In this document: piece after piece, positions 47,624 through 56,631 of the stretch | Layout: each line of letters starts with the position of its first letter | How positions within the stretch are numbered: position 1 is the stretch's first letter | Origin: an uncultured Rickettsiales bacterium | Lineage (GTDB): Bacteria > Pseudomonadota > Alphaproteobacteria > UBA8366 | DNA: 64,000 nt | Direction of reading: 5' to 3' | Assembly: GCA_913046825.1 (NCBI GenBank) | Contig: CAJWTF010000002.1 | Coordinates: 1-64,000 of the forward strand | Notes under the pieces: generated by a model | Database searches by the model: none | Seen by the model: only the letters and a program-made list of their open reading frames with translations | What the model was told of the DNA's origin: nothing | Position numbers and translations under genes: made by a program

Positions 47624-49231
47624 TTAGTCCACCACTGCCATACCACCGCCGCCGCGGGGGTCGGCCCCTCCGCGCCAGGTTCCGTCGGGGCCTATTTGGA
47701 CCACATGGGCGCGCGACATGACCGGGTCGAAGCTGACCGCGCTTTGTTTCACCTCGTGCCCCATATCCGTTAATTGTCGGCAGACTGACCCCTGCACCCG
47801 CGCTTCCACGTGAATGGCGCCGCCTTCGCAATGGATGCGGGGCACGGTCACTGCCTCCACCGGCGACATGCCGAAATCAACGATGTTGAGGATCGATTGC
47901 AGCACGGCGCTAATGATGACGCTGCCGCCCGGCGCGCCGACGACGATGGCGGGCTTGCCGTCGCGGAGCAGCATCGTCGGCACCATGCCGGTCGTGCGTG
48001 CTTTCCCGACTTCGATTGAATTTCTGCTGCCGGGATAGGGGTCGAATAGCTTCATCGAGTTGTTGTAGACGAAGCCCATCCCCGGCGTGATCACGCCCGA
48101 ACCGGTGCCGAGCGTATGGGTGCAGGAGACCGCGTTTCCAAGTTCGTCGTAGATCGAGATATGGGTGGTGCACGACGGTGGTTCTTCCTTGCCGTCACCG
48201 AGGAATTCGCCCGCCTTGATCTTCTCCGCCCATTCCGCCGCGCGCTCTTGCGAAGCCAGCATATCGACCGGCACGTCGGCGAAGTCGGGATCGGCGAGGT
48301 ATTTATTGCGATCCGTATGTGCCGCCGCCATGGCGCGGGCGACCAGATCTATATGGCCTGCCGAGCCGTGGCCTTCCGCCGCCAAATCAAAGTGTTCGAG
48401 AATTTGCAGCATCTGGATCAAAGTGACCCCACTGCCCGGTGGTGGGTTCGAGGAAACGTCATAGCCCCGGTAGCGGCCTTTCACCGGGTCGCCCGTCCGG
48501 GTCTTGAACTGGGCTAAATCATCCGCCGTCACGAACGAGCCGTTCGCGGATAGGTCGGCGGCGATATCGGCAGCCAATTGGCCGCGATAGAAACCGACCG
48601 GTCCCTCGGCGGCAATCCGTTCGAAGGTGCGTGCCATATCCGGATTTCGGTGAACTTCGCCGACGGGGAAGAGAGCGCCGTCCGCTTTTAGGTGGATACG
48701 TTTGCATTCTTGTGTGGCCGAGACCCGCTGCACCCCGCCCGGTACCCCCGCCATCATGGGACGTGAGAGGAAGTCGTGGGCGAAACATCCGACTGCTGTG
48801 CCGTCGCGAGCGAGCCGCGCGGCTGGTGCTACGAGTTCGTCCAACGGCTTGGTGCAGAAACGCTCGTGGACCGCACCAAAACCGGCGACCGTTCCTGGCG
48901 TCAGGATCGAGGTGTAACCGAGCTCGCTGCGGAAATCGTCAAAGATCGTATAGCCCGATATCTCCGTCCGGCCGCGCACGTCGTGCATCCACATCTCAGG
49001 CGTCACCAGGGACCCGGCGCGCGCGTGGAAATCGATCATGCCGTTCTCGCCGCTCTCCGCATCGAAGAATTGAAAGCTGCCCATGCCGCCGAGGCCGCAC
49101 ATGAACGGATCGACAACCATCTGCGCGAAAGCGGTCGCGACCGCCGCGTCGAAGGCGTTGCCGCCCGCGCTTAAGATTTCCGCGCCGACATCCGCCGCGC
49201 GCGGTTGCGGGCAAACGACAATTCCTTTCAT
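47624..49231 (-). CDS. Gamma-glutamyltransferase family protein
   Basis: Ntn-hydrolase, 535 residues. The self-cleavage and nucleophile threonine lies in PPSCTTHISIYDELGNAVS at about residue 353, giving a large subunit of about 350 residues and a small one of about 180. SSNPPPGSGVTLIQMLQ and GAPGGSVIISAVLQSILN match the oxyanion and substrate regions. There is no signal peptide, and it starts directly at the domain (MKGIVVCPQPRAADVGAEIL), so it may be cytoplasmic and act on something other than glutathione. It lies in a minus-strand set with an SDR and a TauD-type oxygenase. Confidence 0.88.
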   Translation of the reverse strand: MKGIVVCPQPRAADVGAEILSAGGNAFDAAVATAFAQMVVDPFMCGLGGMGSFQFFDAESGENGMIDFHARAGSLVTPEMWMHDVRGRTEISGYTIFDDFRSELGYTSILTPGTVAGFGAVHERFCTKPLDELVAPAARLARDGTAVGCFAHDFLSRPMMAGVPGGVQRVSATQECKRIHLKADGALFPVGEVHRNPDMARTFERIAAEGPVGFYRGQLAADIAADLSANGSFVTADDLAQFKTRTGDPVKGRYRGYDVSSNPPPGSGVTLIQMLQILEHFDLAAEGHGSAGHIDLVARAMAAAHTDRNKYLADPDFADVPVDMLASQERAAEWAEKIKAGEFLGDGKEEPPSCTTHISIYDELGNAVSCTHTLGTGSGVITPGMGFVYNNSMKLFDPYPGSRNSIEVGKARTTGMVPTMLLRDGKPAIVVGAPGGSVIISAVLQSILNIVDFGMSPVEAVTVPRIHCEGGAIHVEARVQGSVCRQLTDMGHEVKQSAVSFDPVMSRAHVVQIGPDGTWRGGADPRGGGGMAVVD

Positions 49232-49241
49232 GTCGAGCCTC

Positions 49242-49982
49242 CTATGTTCTGAGGGTCAATCCGCCATCGACCGTGAGGCCGTGGCCGGAGACGAAGCCGG
49301 CATCGTCCGACGCCAGGAACAGCGCGGCACGAGCGATGTCGATGGGCTCGCCCAGGCGACGGAGCGCCGCTTTCTTGGCCCAGACCGCCGCGATGTCGTC
49401 GTCCTGGAATGCAGCCTGGGTCATGCCGGTCTGAATCGCTCCGGGCTCGATAAAATTTGCGGTGATACCGAATTTCCCGAGGTCGAGCGCCAAGGCGCGG
49501 GTCATGCCGGCGACCCCGGCCTTCGACGCGCTATAGGCAGCGAGACCGTAATCGGTCATCCGCGCCATAACGGAGGCCGTGTTGACGATCCGTCCGGCGG
49601 GCGATTCCTTTAAATGGGGGACGGCTGCCGTCGCGAGGCGAAATTGCGCGGTCAGGTTGACCGACAGTGTAAGGTTCCAGTCTTCTTCCGTTTGCTCACC
49701 GACAATTGCGCGTCGCGAGATGCCGGCGTTGTTGAACAGAATATCGAGGCGCCCGTATCGCTCAATCGCGGTAGAGACGATATTGCCGGGTGCGTCATCA
49801 TCTGTGACGTCCTGCTCTAAAACGGAGATACGGGAATGTTCCGCATGTAATTCCGCGATCGGCGTTTCCGGGCGGTCGATGGCGAGTACATTGGCGCCTT
49901 CCGAAGCGAAGAGCTGCGCTGACGCTTTGCCGATTCCGGAAGCTGCCCCTGTGATGATGGCTGCGCGACCGTCGAGCCGCAT
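49242..49982 (-). CDS. Short-chain dehydrogenase/reductase
   Basis: 246 residues from the ATG at 49982, which overlaps the TGA of the TauD-type gene. Cofactor site TGAASGIGKASAQLF, NNAG in ILFNNAGISRR, serine in VNTASVMARM, and Y-x-x-x-K in AAYSASKAGVAG; C-terminus GHGLTVDGGLTLRT. The tight coupling to the dioxygenase and the gamma-glutamyltransferase 10 bases downstream suggests one degradation operon. Substrate unknown. Confidence 0.9.
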   Translation of the reverse strand: MRLDGRAAIITGAASGIGKASAQLFASEGANVLAIDRPETPIAELHAEHSRISVLEQDVTDDDAPGNIVSTAIERYGRLDILFNNAGISRRAIVGEQTEEDWNLTLSVNLTAQFRLATAAVPHLKESPAGRIVNTASVMARMTDYGLAAYSASKAGVAGMTRALALDLGKFGITANFIEPGAIQTGMTQAAFQDDDIAAVWAKKAALRRLGEPIDIARAALFLASDDAGFVSGHGLTVDGGLTLRT

Positions 49983-51064
49983 CAAACCGCGTCCAAGGGT
50001 GCGTTTAAGATTTGGCCTGGTGTTCGAATGCCGCCCCGGCCTGGGTCGCCCGGCGTGATCGAACTATAGCGTGGGATGAAGTGCTCCGGAAGCGGACGGG
50101 CACCTTCGGGGCTCAGCCAAAGTCGCAACAAGTGGCGTTTGCGTTCCGGCTCCGCCCAATCCTCGTACGCTGTGCGGTCGTGTAGGATTTGATGGTTGTG
50201 CAATACCTGGATATCGCCGGGCTTGAACTCCATGTCGAGACGTAATGCCGGATCGTTTGCCAACTCGTCGAACAAGTCGAGTGCTTCCAGCGTCTCCTCC
50301 GACAGTTTCGTGACATCGTCGAAGCGTTCCGCCGACTGGATGTAGCGGCGCACGTAATAGGTCGAAAGCTTGCCCGCGAACCAATTGAAGGGCGGCATGT
50401 CGAAATAGCCCTTATAGCCTTCCGGCACTTCGCCACGGCGGTCGACGGCGAGAGGGCGGAACAACACCGCCGCCAGATCTGGGCGCCATTTGTACATTTC
50501 GTTAAACATTGTCACGGAGGAGACTATGCTGGACAGCCCACCGCTTTTCGCCGGCTTCAAACACAACAGAGATACGAAATCGCAGCCATCCGTGTGGAAA
50601 GTTTGCCGTACCGCAGTCTGATAGATGCGCACATTGGTATCTTCGTGGTTGTAGCCGAGGTCTTTTACATGCCCAAGCACGTGGCCCTTGCCGTTCTGTG
50701 GCACGCCATAGCCCAGATGCGCGCCGATCCCGTAATAGATCATCGCCGATTCCTCGATGGAATAGCGCTCGACAGGAATACCGCGCAGCAAAACGAAGCC
50801 GCGCCCTTCGAGCAATTCTTCACGGGTATCGTTCAAGACTGGGCCCAGTGTCGGTAGGTTGAAATTACTCCGCGTGATATCAATCACGCCGTCGCCGCGC
50901 GCCTTGACCGCCCGCATGGCGTCATCAAGTTCCGCGAGTTCTGTGTCGGAAAATGGGCGCAGCCACTCGGTATTGGCGTCCATGTCAGGTCCGTACCAAG
51001 CGGATGGTCCTTCGATGGTGCTGTCCGGCATCGAGATATCGTCGAACTTTGGTAACGCTGACAT
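49982..51064 (-). CDS. TauD/TfdA family 2-oxoglutarate-dependent dioxygenase
   Basis: 360 residues. The iron motif H-x-D is in QTFHTDGCDF at residues 157-159, and the distal histidine probably in VLHNHQILHDRTAYEDW near 300, followed by the 2-oxoglutarate arginine in KRHLLRLWLS. The N-terminal third (about 95 residues before the barrel) is longer than TauD itself and matches the larger TauD-like group of marine bacteria. First gene of a three-gene minus-strand operon. Substrate unknown. Confidence 0.87.
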   Translation of the reverse strand: MSALPKFDDISMPDSTIEGPSAWYGPDMDANTEWLRPFSDTELAELDDAMRAVKARGDGVIDITRSNFNLPTLGPVLNDTREELLEGRGFVLLRGIPVERYSIEESAMIYYGIGAHLGYGVPQNGKGHVLGHVKDLGYNHEDTNVRIYQTAVRQTFHTDGCDFVSLLCLKPAKSGGLSSIVSSVTMFNEMYKWRPDLAAVLFRPLAVDRRGEVPEGYKGYFDMPPFNWFAGKLSTYYVRRYIQSAERFDDVTKLSEETLEALDLFDELANDPALRLDMEFKPGDIQVLHNHQILHDRTAYEDWAEPERKRHLLRLWLSPEGARPLPEHFIPRYSSITPGDPGRGGIRTPGQILNAPLDAV

Positions 51065-51095
51065 GGCCTCGCTCCTTTAGACGCTAACCCGATGC

Positions 51096-51119
51096 CATTC
51101 CCAAACTCACGGGAATGAC
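51096..51119. repeat. Diverged REP-like palindrome, copy 1
   Basis: CATTCCC and GGGAATGACG flank an unmatched centre in the gap between the TauD-type gene and ilvA. The outer blocks equal those of the cleaner copy at 54.37 kb. Confidence 0.5.
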
Positions 51120-51126
51120 GATGGAT

Positions 51127-51150
51127 TATACTCTTCTTCGGAAGAGTATA
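51127..51150. promoter_or_regulatory. Perfect 10-bp hairpin with TTCG loop between divergent genes
   Basis: TATACTCTTC (51127-51136) and GAAGAGTATA (51141-51150) pair perfectly around a TTCG tetraloop. It lies between the divergent TauD-type gene and ilvA, with no T-run on either side, so it is not a normal terminator. It may be an operator for a dimeric regulator, or an RNA hairpin in the leader of either gene. Confidence 0.45.
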
Positions 51151-51260
51151 GAGCGATTCGGATCCATCGAAACCTTAACCGTGTCCGGGGGTCGCATTGT
51201 TTTTTTGTCCTGGTTGGGTTAGGTCACCCGGCGCAACGGGAATCCGGAGGCTAGAGTTAG

Positions 51261-52775
51261 GTGCCGCAAAAATACTTGAACAAAATTCTCAATGCGCCCG
51301 TCTATGACGTAGCGATCGAATCGCCACTCGATGCGGCGCCCGGTCTGTCCGTGCGCATTGGCAACCGTGTGCTCATCAAGCGTGAGGATTTGCAGCCGGT
51401 TTTCTCCTTCAAGCTTCGCGGCGCCTACAACAAACTGGTGAACCTGCCGGAAGCCGCCCGCAAGAAAGGCGTGATCGCGGCATCGGCCGGCAACCACGCG
51501 CAAGGGGTGGCGCTGGCTGCAGCGCGCATGAAGGTCTCGGCGACCATTGTCATGCCGCAGACGACACCTGAGATTAAGGTCAGTGCGGCCCGGAAATGGG
51601 GTGCGAAGGTAATCCTGCACGGTGACGATTTTGCCTCTGCTTACGCCCGCGTGTTGGAGATCATCGAGAAGAAGGGCCTGACCTTGATGCACCCGTTCGA
51701 CGATCCGGACGTGATCGCAGGGCAGGGTACTGTCGGGATGGAAATCTTGCGCCAGCACATGGGTGATATCCACGCGATCTTCCTGCCCATCGGCGGCGGC
51801 GGGTTGGCGGCGGGGGTGGCGGCCTATGTCAAAACCATCCGGCCCGAGATCAAAATAATCGGCGTCGAGGCGGTTGATTCTGCTTCCATGTACTATTCAC
51901 TGAAGAAGGGGCGGCGGGTCGTCCTCGACCAAGTTGGTATTTTCGCCGATGGCGTGGCAGTGGCGCAGGTCGGCAAGGAGACGTTCCGATTGGCGCGCAA
52001 ACTCATCGATGAGGTCGTGCTCGTTGACGTCGATCAGATGTGCGCGGCGGTGAAGGATCTGTTTGATGACACGCGGGCTATCGCGGAGCCGTCGGGCGCG
52101 CTCGCCGTTGCTGGCATGAAGATCTATGCCGCACGGAAGAAGCTGGCGGACAAGACATTGATCGCCGTAAACAGCGGCGCCAATGTGAATTTTGATCGCT
52201 TGCGGCATATCTCGGAACGCGCGGAGATCGGCGAGTCGCGGGAAGCGCTGTTTGCGGTTACGATTCCGGAAGTGAAGGGAAGTTTCCGTAAGTTTTGCCG
52301 AATTCTGGGGAAACGCAGCGTGACCGAGTTTAATTACCGGTATTCAGACCAGGCGGAGGCCCAGATTTTCGTTGGTGTAGGATTGTCGGAGAGTGATATC
52401 GAACGCGCGCTCATCCTGAAGACGTTGCGTAAGAACGGTTATACGGTCCGCGACCTTACCGAGAACGACATGGCGAAGTTGCATATCCGCCACATGGTCG
52501 GCGGGCAATCGGGCAATAACGGCGATGAACAGGTTTACAGGTTCGAGTTTCCGGAACGGCCGGGCGCCTTAATGAATTTCCTCAACCACATGGGCGAACG
52601 CTGGAACATCAGCCTGTTCCACTACCGCAATCATGGCTCTGCCTTTGGCCGTGTACTCTGCGGCGTGCAGGTTCCGGACTCGGACGAGAGCGAATTCCAG
52701 TCTTTTCTTGAGACTTTGGGCTATCCGAGCTTCCGTGAGACGGAAAATCCGGCCTACCGGACGTTCCTGAACTAG
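51261..52775 (+). CDS. ilvA: Threonine ammonia-lyase, biosynthetic
   Basis: PLP enzyme that deaminates threonine to 2-oxobutanoate, the first step of isoleucine synthesis. 504 residues, the long regulated form. The PLP lysine is in VFSFKLRGAYNKL at about residue 51, the phosphate-binding loop PIGGGGLAAGVAAY near 175-190. The C-terminal ~170 residues form two ACT-like domains (FAVTIPEVKGSFRKFC; YRFEFPERPGALMNFLN), which bind isoleucine and valine. The start is a GTG at 51261 with CCGGAGG upstream. Confidence 0.96.
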   Translation: MPQKYLNKILNAPVYDVAIESPLDAAPGLSVRIGNRVLIKREDLQPVFSFKLRGAYNKLVNLPEAARKKGVIAASAGNHAQGVALAAARMKVSATIVMPQTTPEIKVSAARKWGAKVILHGDDFASAYARVLEIIEKKGLTLMHPFDDPDVIAGQGTVGMEILRQHMGDIHAIFLPIGGGGLAAGVAAYVKTIRPEIKIIGVEAVDSASMYYSLKKGRRVVLDQVGIFADGVAVAQVGKETFRLARKLIDEVVLVDVDQMCAAVKDLFDDTRAIAEPSGALAVAGMKIYAARKKLADKTLIAVNSGANVNFDRLRHISERAEIGESREALFAVTIPEVKGSFRKFCRILGKRSVTEFNYRYSDQAEAQIFVGVGLSESDIERALILKTLRKNGYTVRDLTENDMAKLHIRHMVGGQSGNNGDEQVYRFEFPERPGALMNFLNHMGERWNISLFHYRNHGSAFGRVLCGVQVPDSDESEFQSFLETLGYPSFRETENPAYRTFLN

Positions 52776-52785
52776 CATCGGGCTG

Positions 52786-52808
52786 GATTCCCCCCCCTCG
52801 CGGGAATC
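52786..52808. repeat. Diverged REP-like palindrome, copy 2
   Basis: GATTCCC at 52786 and GGGAATC ending at 52808 flank a C-rich and TCGC centre, in the gap between ilvA and the HpaB-type gene. Same outer blocks as the copies at 51.1 and 54.37 kb, with a base change in each arm that keeps pairing. Confidence 0.5.
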
Positions 52809-52845
52809 AGAATGGGGTTTGAGGTTTTCAACGACGAGGTTCCCG

Positions 52846-54315
52846 ATGTCCGCCCAGCCGATCAAGAACGCCGCCGAGCATATCGCGAGCCTGAAGGATG
52901 ACCGCACCGTCTATATTGAAGGCGAGTTGGTCGACGACACGACGGAACATCCAGCTTTTCGCAATTCCATTCAAACCGCTGCCGGTCTTTACGATTACCA
53001 GGCTGATCCCGCGAACGCAGAGGCAATGACCTTCGAATCGCCGACAAACGGGCGGCGCGTGAACCGGGCCTGGCAGATGCCCGAATCCTATGAGGATTTG
53101 GTGCAACGGCGCGAAGCGCTGGTGCTTTGGGCGGAACAACATGGTGGTTTCATGGGCCGCTCGCCGGATCATCTGGCATCCGCCGTCACAGGCCAGTTGA
53201 TGGGGCGCGACCTGTTCGAGGCCCATGACAGTGATCGGGCCAAGGCCTATTGGGACTATTACGTTCACGCCCGTGACAATGATTTGTTCCTCACGTACGT
53301 CATTATTAATCCACAGGTTGATCGCTCCAAATCCGCGAGCGAGCTCGGCAATAACGATCCGATGTTGAAGGTCGTCGATGAGGATAGCGAAGGGATTACC
53401 GTGCGGGGTGCGAAGATGCTTGGCACCAGCTCGATCATGGCGAACGAGGTGTTCGTGGCGCATCTGCAGCCACTACGCCCGGACGAGGTCGACTACGCCA
53501 GTTGTTTCGCTATCCCCATGGCGACCAAGGGATTAAAGGTGCTGTCGCGAAAATCCTACGAACAGCATGCGGGCGCTTATTATGATAACCCGCTGTCGTC
53601 GCGCTACGACGAGAATGACGCGTTGATGTATTTCGACGATGTGAAAGTGCCGTGGGAGCGCGTCTTTGTGCACCGTGATCCGGAGATGTGCCGCCGCCAG
53701 TTCCACGATACACCGGGTCACATATATCAGAACTATCAGGCGCAAATTAGGCTGACCGTGAAGCTGAAATTCCTCGCGGGCCTGGCTCGCGCGGTGTGCG
53801 AAACCATCGGGACGATCAAGCTTCCGGCAGTCGCGGAATCACTCGGTAAGATGGCGGCGCAAGCGGCCGCGGTTGAAAGTATGATGTGGGGTATGGAGGC
53901 CAAAGGCAGTCAGTGGGGGAAATACTTTGTCCCTGACCGGCATGCCGTCTACGCGGCGCAGACCCTCACTCAGGAATACTATCCGCTGATGATCAACACG
54001 CTGCGGGAGCTTTCAGGCGGCGCGCTGATCATGTTGCCCTCTTCGGTCGAGGATATGCGGAACCCCGAACTGGCGGCGATTACGAAAAGCATCCAAGTCT
54101 CGGCAGATGGCCGCTCGGCGGAAGATCGGATCAAGCTGATGAAATTGGTGTGGGATGCCGTCGGTTCTGAATTTGCAGGACGCCATACGCAATATGAAAT
54201 GTTCTACGCCGGTGCTCAGTTCGTGACCCGGAGCCACAGCTTCAGAACTTACGATTGGGACAATGCAGCAGAGTTAATAGCGACGATCACGGATCGCTAC
54301 GATCTAAACTCGTAA
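52846..54315 (+). CDS. 4-hydroxyphenylacetate 3-monooxygenase (HpaB)-family oxygenase
   Basis: FADH2-dependent hydroxylase fold related to HpaB and to 4-hydroxybutyryl-CoA dehydratase. 489 residues from the ATG at 52846. The N-terminal domain has DRTVYIEGELVDD and the central region SEGITVRGAKMLGTSSIMANEV; FDDVKVPWERVFVHRD and QIRLTVKLKFLAGLA fit the FAD and substrate helices; RELSGGALIMLPSS follows. No HpaC-type flavin reductase is adjacent. It does not carry the 4Fe-4S cysteines of the dehydratases, so a monooxygenase is more likely. The aromatic or other substrate is not fixed. Confidence 0.85.
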   Translation: MSAQPIKNAAEHIASLKDDRTVYIEGELVDDTTEHPAFRNSIQTAAGLYDYQADPANAEAMTFESPTNGRRVNRAWQMPESYEDLVQRREALVLWAEQHGGFMGRSPDHLASAVTGQLMGRDLFEAHDSDRAKAYWDYYVHARDNDLFLTYVIINPQVDRSKSASELGNNDPMLKVVDEDSEGITVRGAKMLGTSSIMANEVFVAHLQPLRPDEVDYASCFAIPMATKGLKVLSRKSYEQHAGAYYDNPLSSRYDENDALMYFDDVKVPWERVFVHRDPEMCRRQFHDTPGHIYQNYQAQIRLTVKLKFLAGLARAVCETIGTIKLPAVAESLGKMAAQAAAVESMMWGMEAKGSQWGKYFVPDRHAVYAAQTLTQEYYPLMINTLRELSGGALIMLPSSVEDMRNPELAAITKSIQVSADGRSAEDRIKLMKLVWDAVGSEFAGRHTQYEMFYAGAQFVTRSHSFRTYDWDNAAELIATITDRYDLNS

Positions 54316-54372
54316 GAGGCCCCACTCTCTCCCGCAAGCGGAATTTTGCACAAGCAGCATAAATTCGAATCG

Positions 54373-54398
54373 TCATTCCCGCCTTCGCGGGAATGACA
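54373..54398. repeat. REP-like palindrome, copy 3 (best copy)
   Basis: A 26-base near-perfect palindrome: GTCATTCCCGC, a short TTC-containing centre, and GCGGGAATGAC. This pattern is a common extragenic palindrome in alphaproteobacterial genomes. It lies in the 221-base gap between the HpaB-type gene and the class V aminotransferase gene. Confidence 0.75.
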
Positions 54399-54536
54399 AA
54401 AACAGCAAAATGAAATGGCGCAAAGGTCTTACTCGCGAGGGAGGGAAGTCTGTGCGCAAACCCCCTTTGTCTCTCCGACAAGAGGCGCTATCTTCCCATT
54501 TCTTGTTCCAAGTGAACTCAATTTGGATATTTCGAC

Positions 54537-55760
54537 ATGACGCGTCATCGCTCCGGCCGCCAGTTCCTGCACACGCCCGGCCCCACTCATATTCCCGACC
54601 GTGTGCAGAACGCCATGCATGTGAAAGCGGTCGATTTTGCCAGTCCCGAATTCATGGACGTCGCGGTCGAATGTTTCGAAGGCCTCAAGCCGCTGTTCGG
54701 TCTCAGCGAAGGCGAAGTGTTTATCTACACCGCCTCCGGCCACGGCGCTTGGGAAGCGGCCTTCGTCAATCTGTTCGAGCCCGGTGACACGGTGTTGATG
54801 CCGGAGACCGGGCGTTTCTCTCGCGTTTGGGGTGAGATGGGCGAAGCGCTGGGTCTTGAGATCGTGACGGTGGAGAACGATTGGCGCACCGCCATCGATC
54901 CCGCCACCGTCGAAGCGGCCTTGCGCGCCGACACGGAGGGTAAAATCAAGGCCGTGTTGATGGTCCACACCGAAACTGCGACCGGCGTGACGTCCGATGT
55001 ACAGGCTGTGCGCCGCGCTATGGATGCGTCCGGCCATTCGGCCTTGCTGGTGGTCGATGCCATCGCGTCTTGGCTAACGACCGGGCTGCCGATGGATGAT
55101 TGGGGCGTCGACGTGGTGGTAGCCGCCTCGCAGAAAGGCTTGATGTTGCCACCGGGGCTTTCCTTCACGGCGGTCGGACCGAAGGCCTTGGAAGCGACCA
55201 AAGAATGCAAGACCTTCCGGGAATACTGGTCCTGGAGTGCCCGCCTTGGGTTCGAACAGTACCGCCGTTTTTGCGGCACCGCGCCCGAACACATGATCTT
55301 TGGGTTGCGGGAAGCAATTGAGATTATCGGCGAGGAAGGGCTCGACAATGTCTTCGCCCGGCATGCTCGCTTGGCAGATGCGACGCGTCTTTGCGTGGCC
55401 GAATGGGCTAAGGGCGGCGCTTTTGAATTCAATGCCTTGCGCCCGGAAGCGCGTGCCAACGGCCTCACCGTGATCCGCGTGCGCGAGGATTTGGACGCGG
55501 AAGACATCCGCCGTACCGCCCGCGATATGTTCGACGTCGCTTGCGGCGGTGGCTTGGCGTTGTTGGCGAATAAAGTGTTCCGCATCGGCCATATGGGTGA
55601 CATTAACGATCCGATGATGCTGGGCGCCTTGGGCGGTGTCGAGAGCGCGATGGGATATCTCGGCCTGCCGTTCGAAAGCGGCCTTGGAATTGCTGCGAGG
55701 CATTTCGCGGAGACCGCCCCCCGCCTCAATAGCCCGACGGATGGGCGGACGTATAGTTAG
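54537..55760 (+). CDS. Class V aminotransferase, serine/alanine-glyoxylate type
   Basis: PLP aminotransferase, 407 residues. The Schiff-base lysine is in AASQKGLMLPPG at residue 200, preceded by the PLP aspartate in LVVDAIASW. The N-terminus RQFLHTPGPTHIPDRV and VFIYTASGHGAWEAAFVNL are typical of the serine/alanine-glyoxylate group; related proteins also use aspartate or aminoethylphosphonate. It is followed 4 bases later by an HpaI-type aldolase gene, so the pair may act in one pathway (for example making glyoxylate or a 2-oxoacid). Confidence 0.88.
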   Translation: MTRHRSGRQFLHTPGPTHIPDRVQNAMHVKAVDFASPEFMDVAVECFEGLKPLFGLSEGEVFIYTASGHGAWEAAFVNLFEPGDTVLMPETGRFSRVWGEMGEALGLEIVTVENDWRTAIDPATVEAALRADTEGKIKAVLMVHTETATGVTSDVQAVRRAMDASGHSALLVVDAIASWLTTGLPMDDWGVDVVVAASQKGLMLPPGLSFTAVGPKALEATKECKTFREYWSWSARLGFEQYRRFCGTAPEHMIFGLREAIEIIGEEGLDNVFARHARLADATRLCVAEWAKGGAFEFNALRPEARANGLTVIRVREDLDAEDIRRTARDMFDVACGGGLALLANKVFRIGHMGDINDPMMLGALGGVESAMGYLGLPFESGLGIAARHFAETAPRLNSPTDGRTYS

Positions 55761-55764
55761 CGCC

Positions 55765-56550
55765 ATGTTTGAAACTCTCCACAGCACCGTAAAGGATAAA
55801 CTGGCGTCGGGCGGTATCATCTCATCGATGACCGTGCGGCTCGTGCCCAGTGTCGAGATCGTGCAGATCATCAAGACCGCCGGGTTCGACACGTTCTATA
55901 TCGACCTGGAACACTCCCCGCTCACCATCGAGACGACCAACCAGATCGCCACCATGGCGCTGGCGGCTGGGATCGATTGTTTCGCGCGCGTGCCCGCGAA
56001 CACGCCGGACTATATATCGCGTGTGTTGGACGGCGGGTGCATGGGGGTGATCGCGCCTGGTGTCTCCTCGGTCGCGGAAGCGCAGGCCGTGGTCAATGCG
56101 GCGAAGTATGCACCGGTCGGAGATCGCGGTGTCTCCGGCGCCCTGCCGGTGACCGGATTTCAAGCCATTCCTGATCTTTACGCGGCGGTCAACGCGGTCA
56201 CGACCGTAATGGTGATGTTTGAGAGCCAAGCCGCTCTCGACGCCGCCGATGATATTGCGGCTGTGGAGGGTGTCGATATGGTGATGATCGGCACGAACGA
56301 CATGTTGGCGGATTTTGGTCTCGCGGGACAATTCGATCATGCCCGCGTCAAGGACGCCTACGCCCGGACCATCGATGCCTGCGCGAAACATGGCAAGCAT
56401 GTAGGTGTCGGCGGTCTCGCCTCGCGCCCGGACCTAGTAACGGAGTTTGTGAAGATGGGTGCCCGGTATGTCTCGACCGGGACCGACCTTAACTTCCTGC
56501 TCGCAGCAGCACGAGAGAAAGCGGCGGCGGTGGCGACGCTTGAGACGTAG
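55765..56550 (+). CDS. HpcH/HpaI aldolase family protein
   Basis: Metal-dependent class II pyruvate aldolase fold, 261 residues from the ATG at 55765. TIM-barrel landmarks: the metal glutamate region FDTFYIDLEHSPLTIE, GGCMGVIAPGVSSVAEA, VMVMFESQAALDA (second metal glutamate), and GVDMVMIGTNDMLADFG. HpaI enzymes cleave 4-hydroxy-2-oxoacids to pyruvate and an aldehyde. Linked tightly to the aminotransferase upstream. The usual short loop of the R-G-x-R type differs slightly (GDRGVSGALPVTGF). Confidence 0.87.
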   Translation: MFETLHSTVKDKLASGGIISSMTVRLVPSVEIVQIIKTAGFDTFYIDLEHSPLTIETTNQIATMALAAGIDCFARVPANTPDYISRVLDGGCMGVIAPGVSSVAEAQAVVNAAKYAPVGDRGVSGALPVTGFQAIPDLYAAVNAVTTVMVMFESQAALDAADDIAAVEGVDMVMIGTNDMLADFGLAGQFDHARVKDAYARTIDACAKHGKHVGVGGLASRPDLVTEFVKMGARYVSTGTDLNFLLAAAREKAAAVATLET

Positions 56551-56631
56551 GGTAATTAGGGCAGGTGGGCCTTCCACGCCCACTGCCCTAGATTACCCTC
56601 CAACACATAGTTGAATCCGAGGAGCACAATC

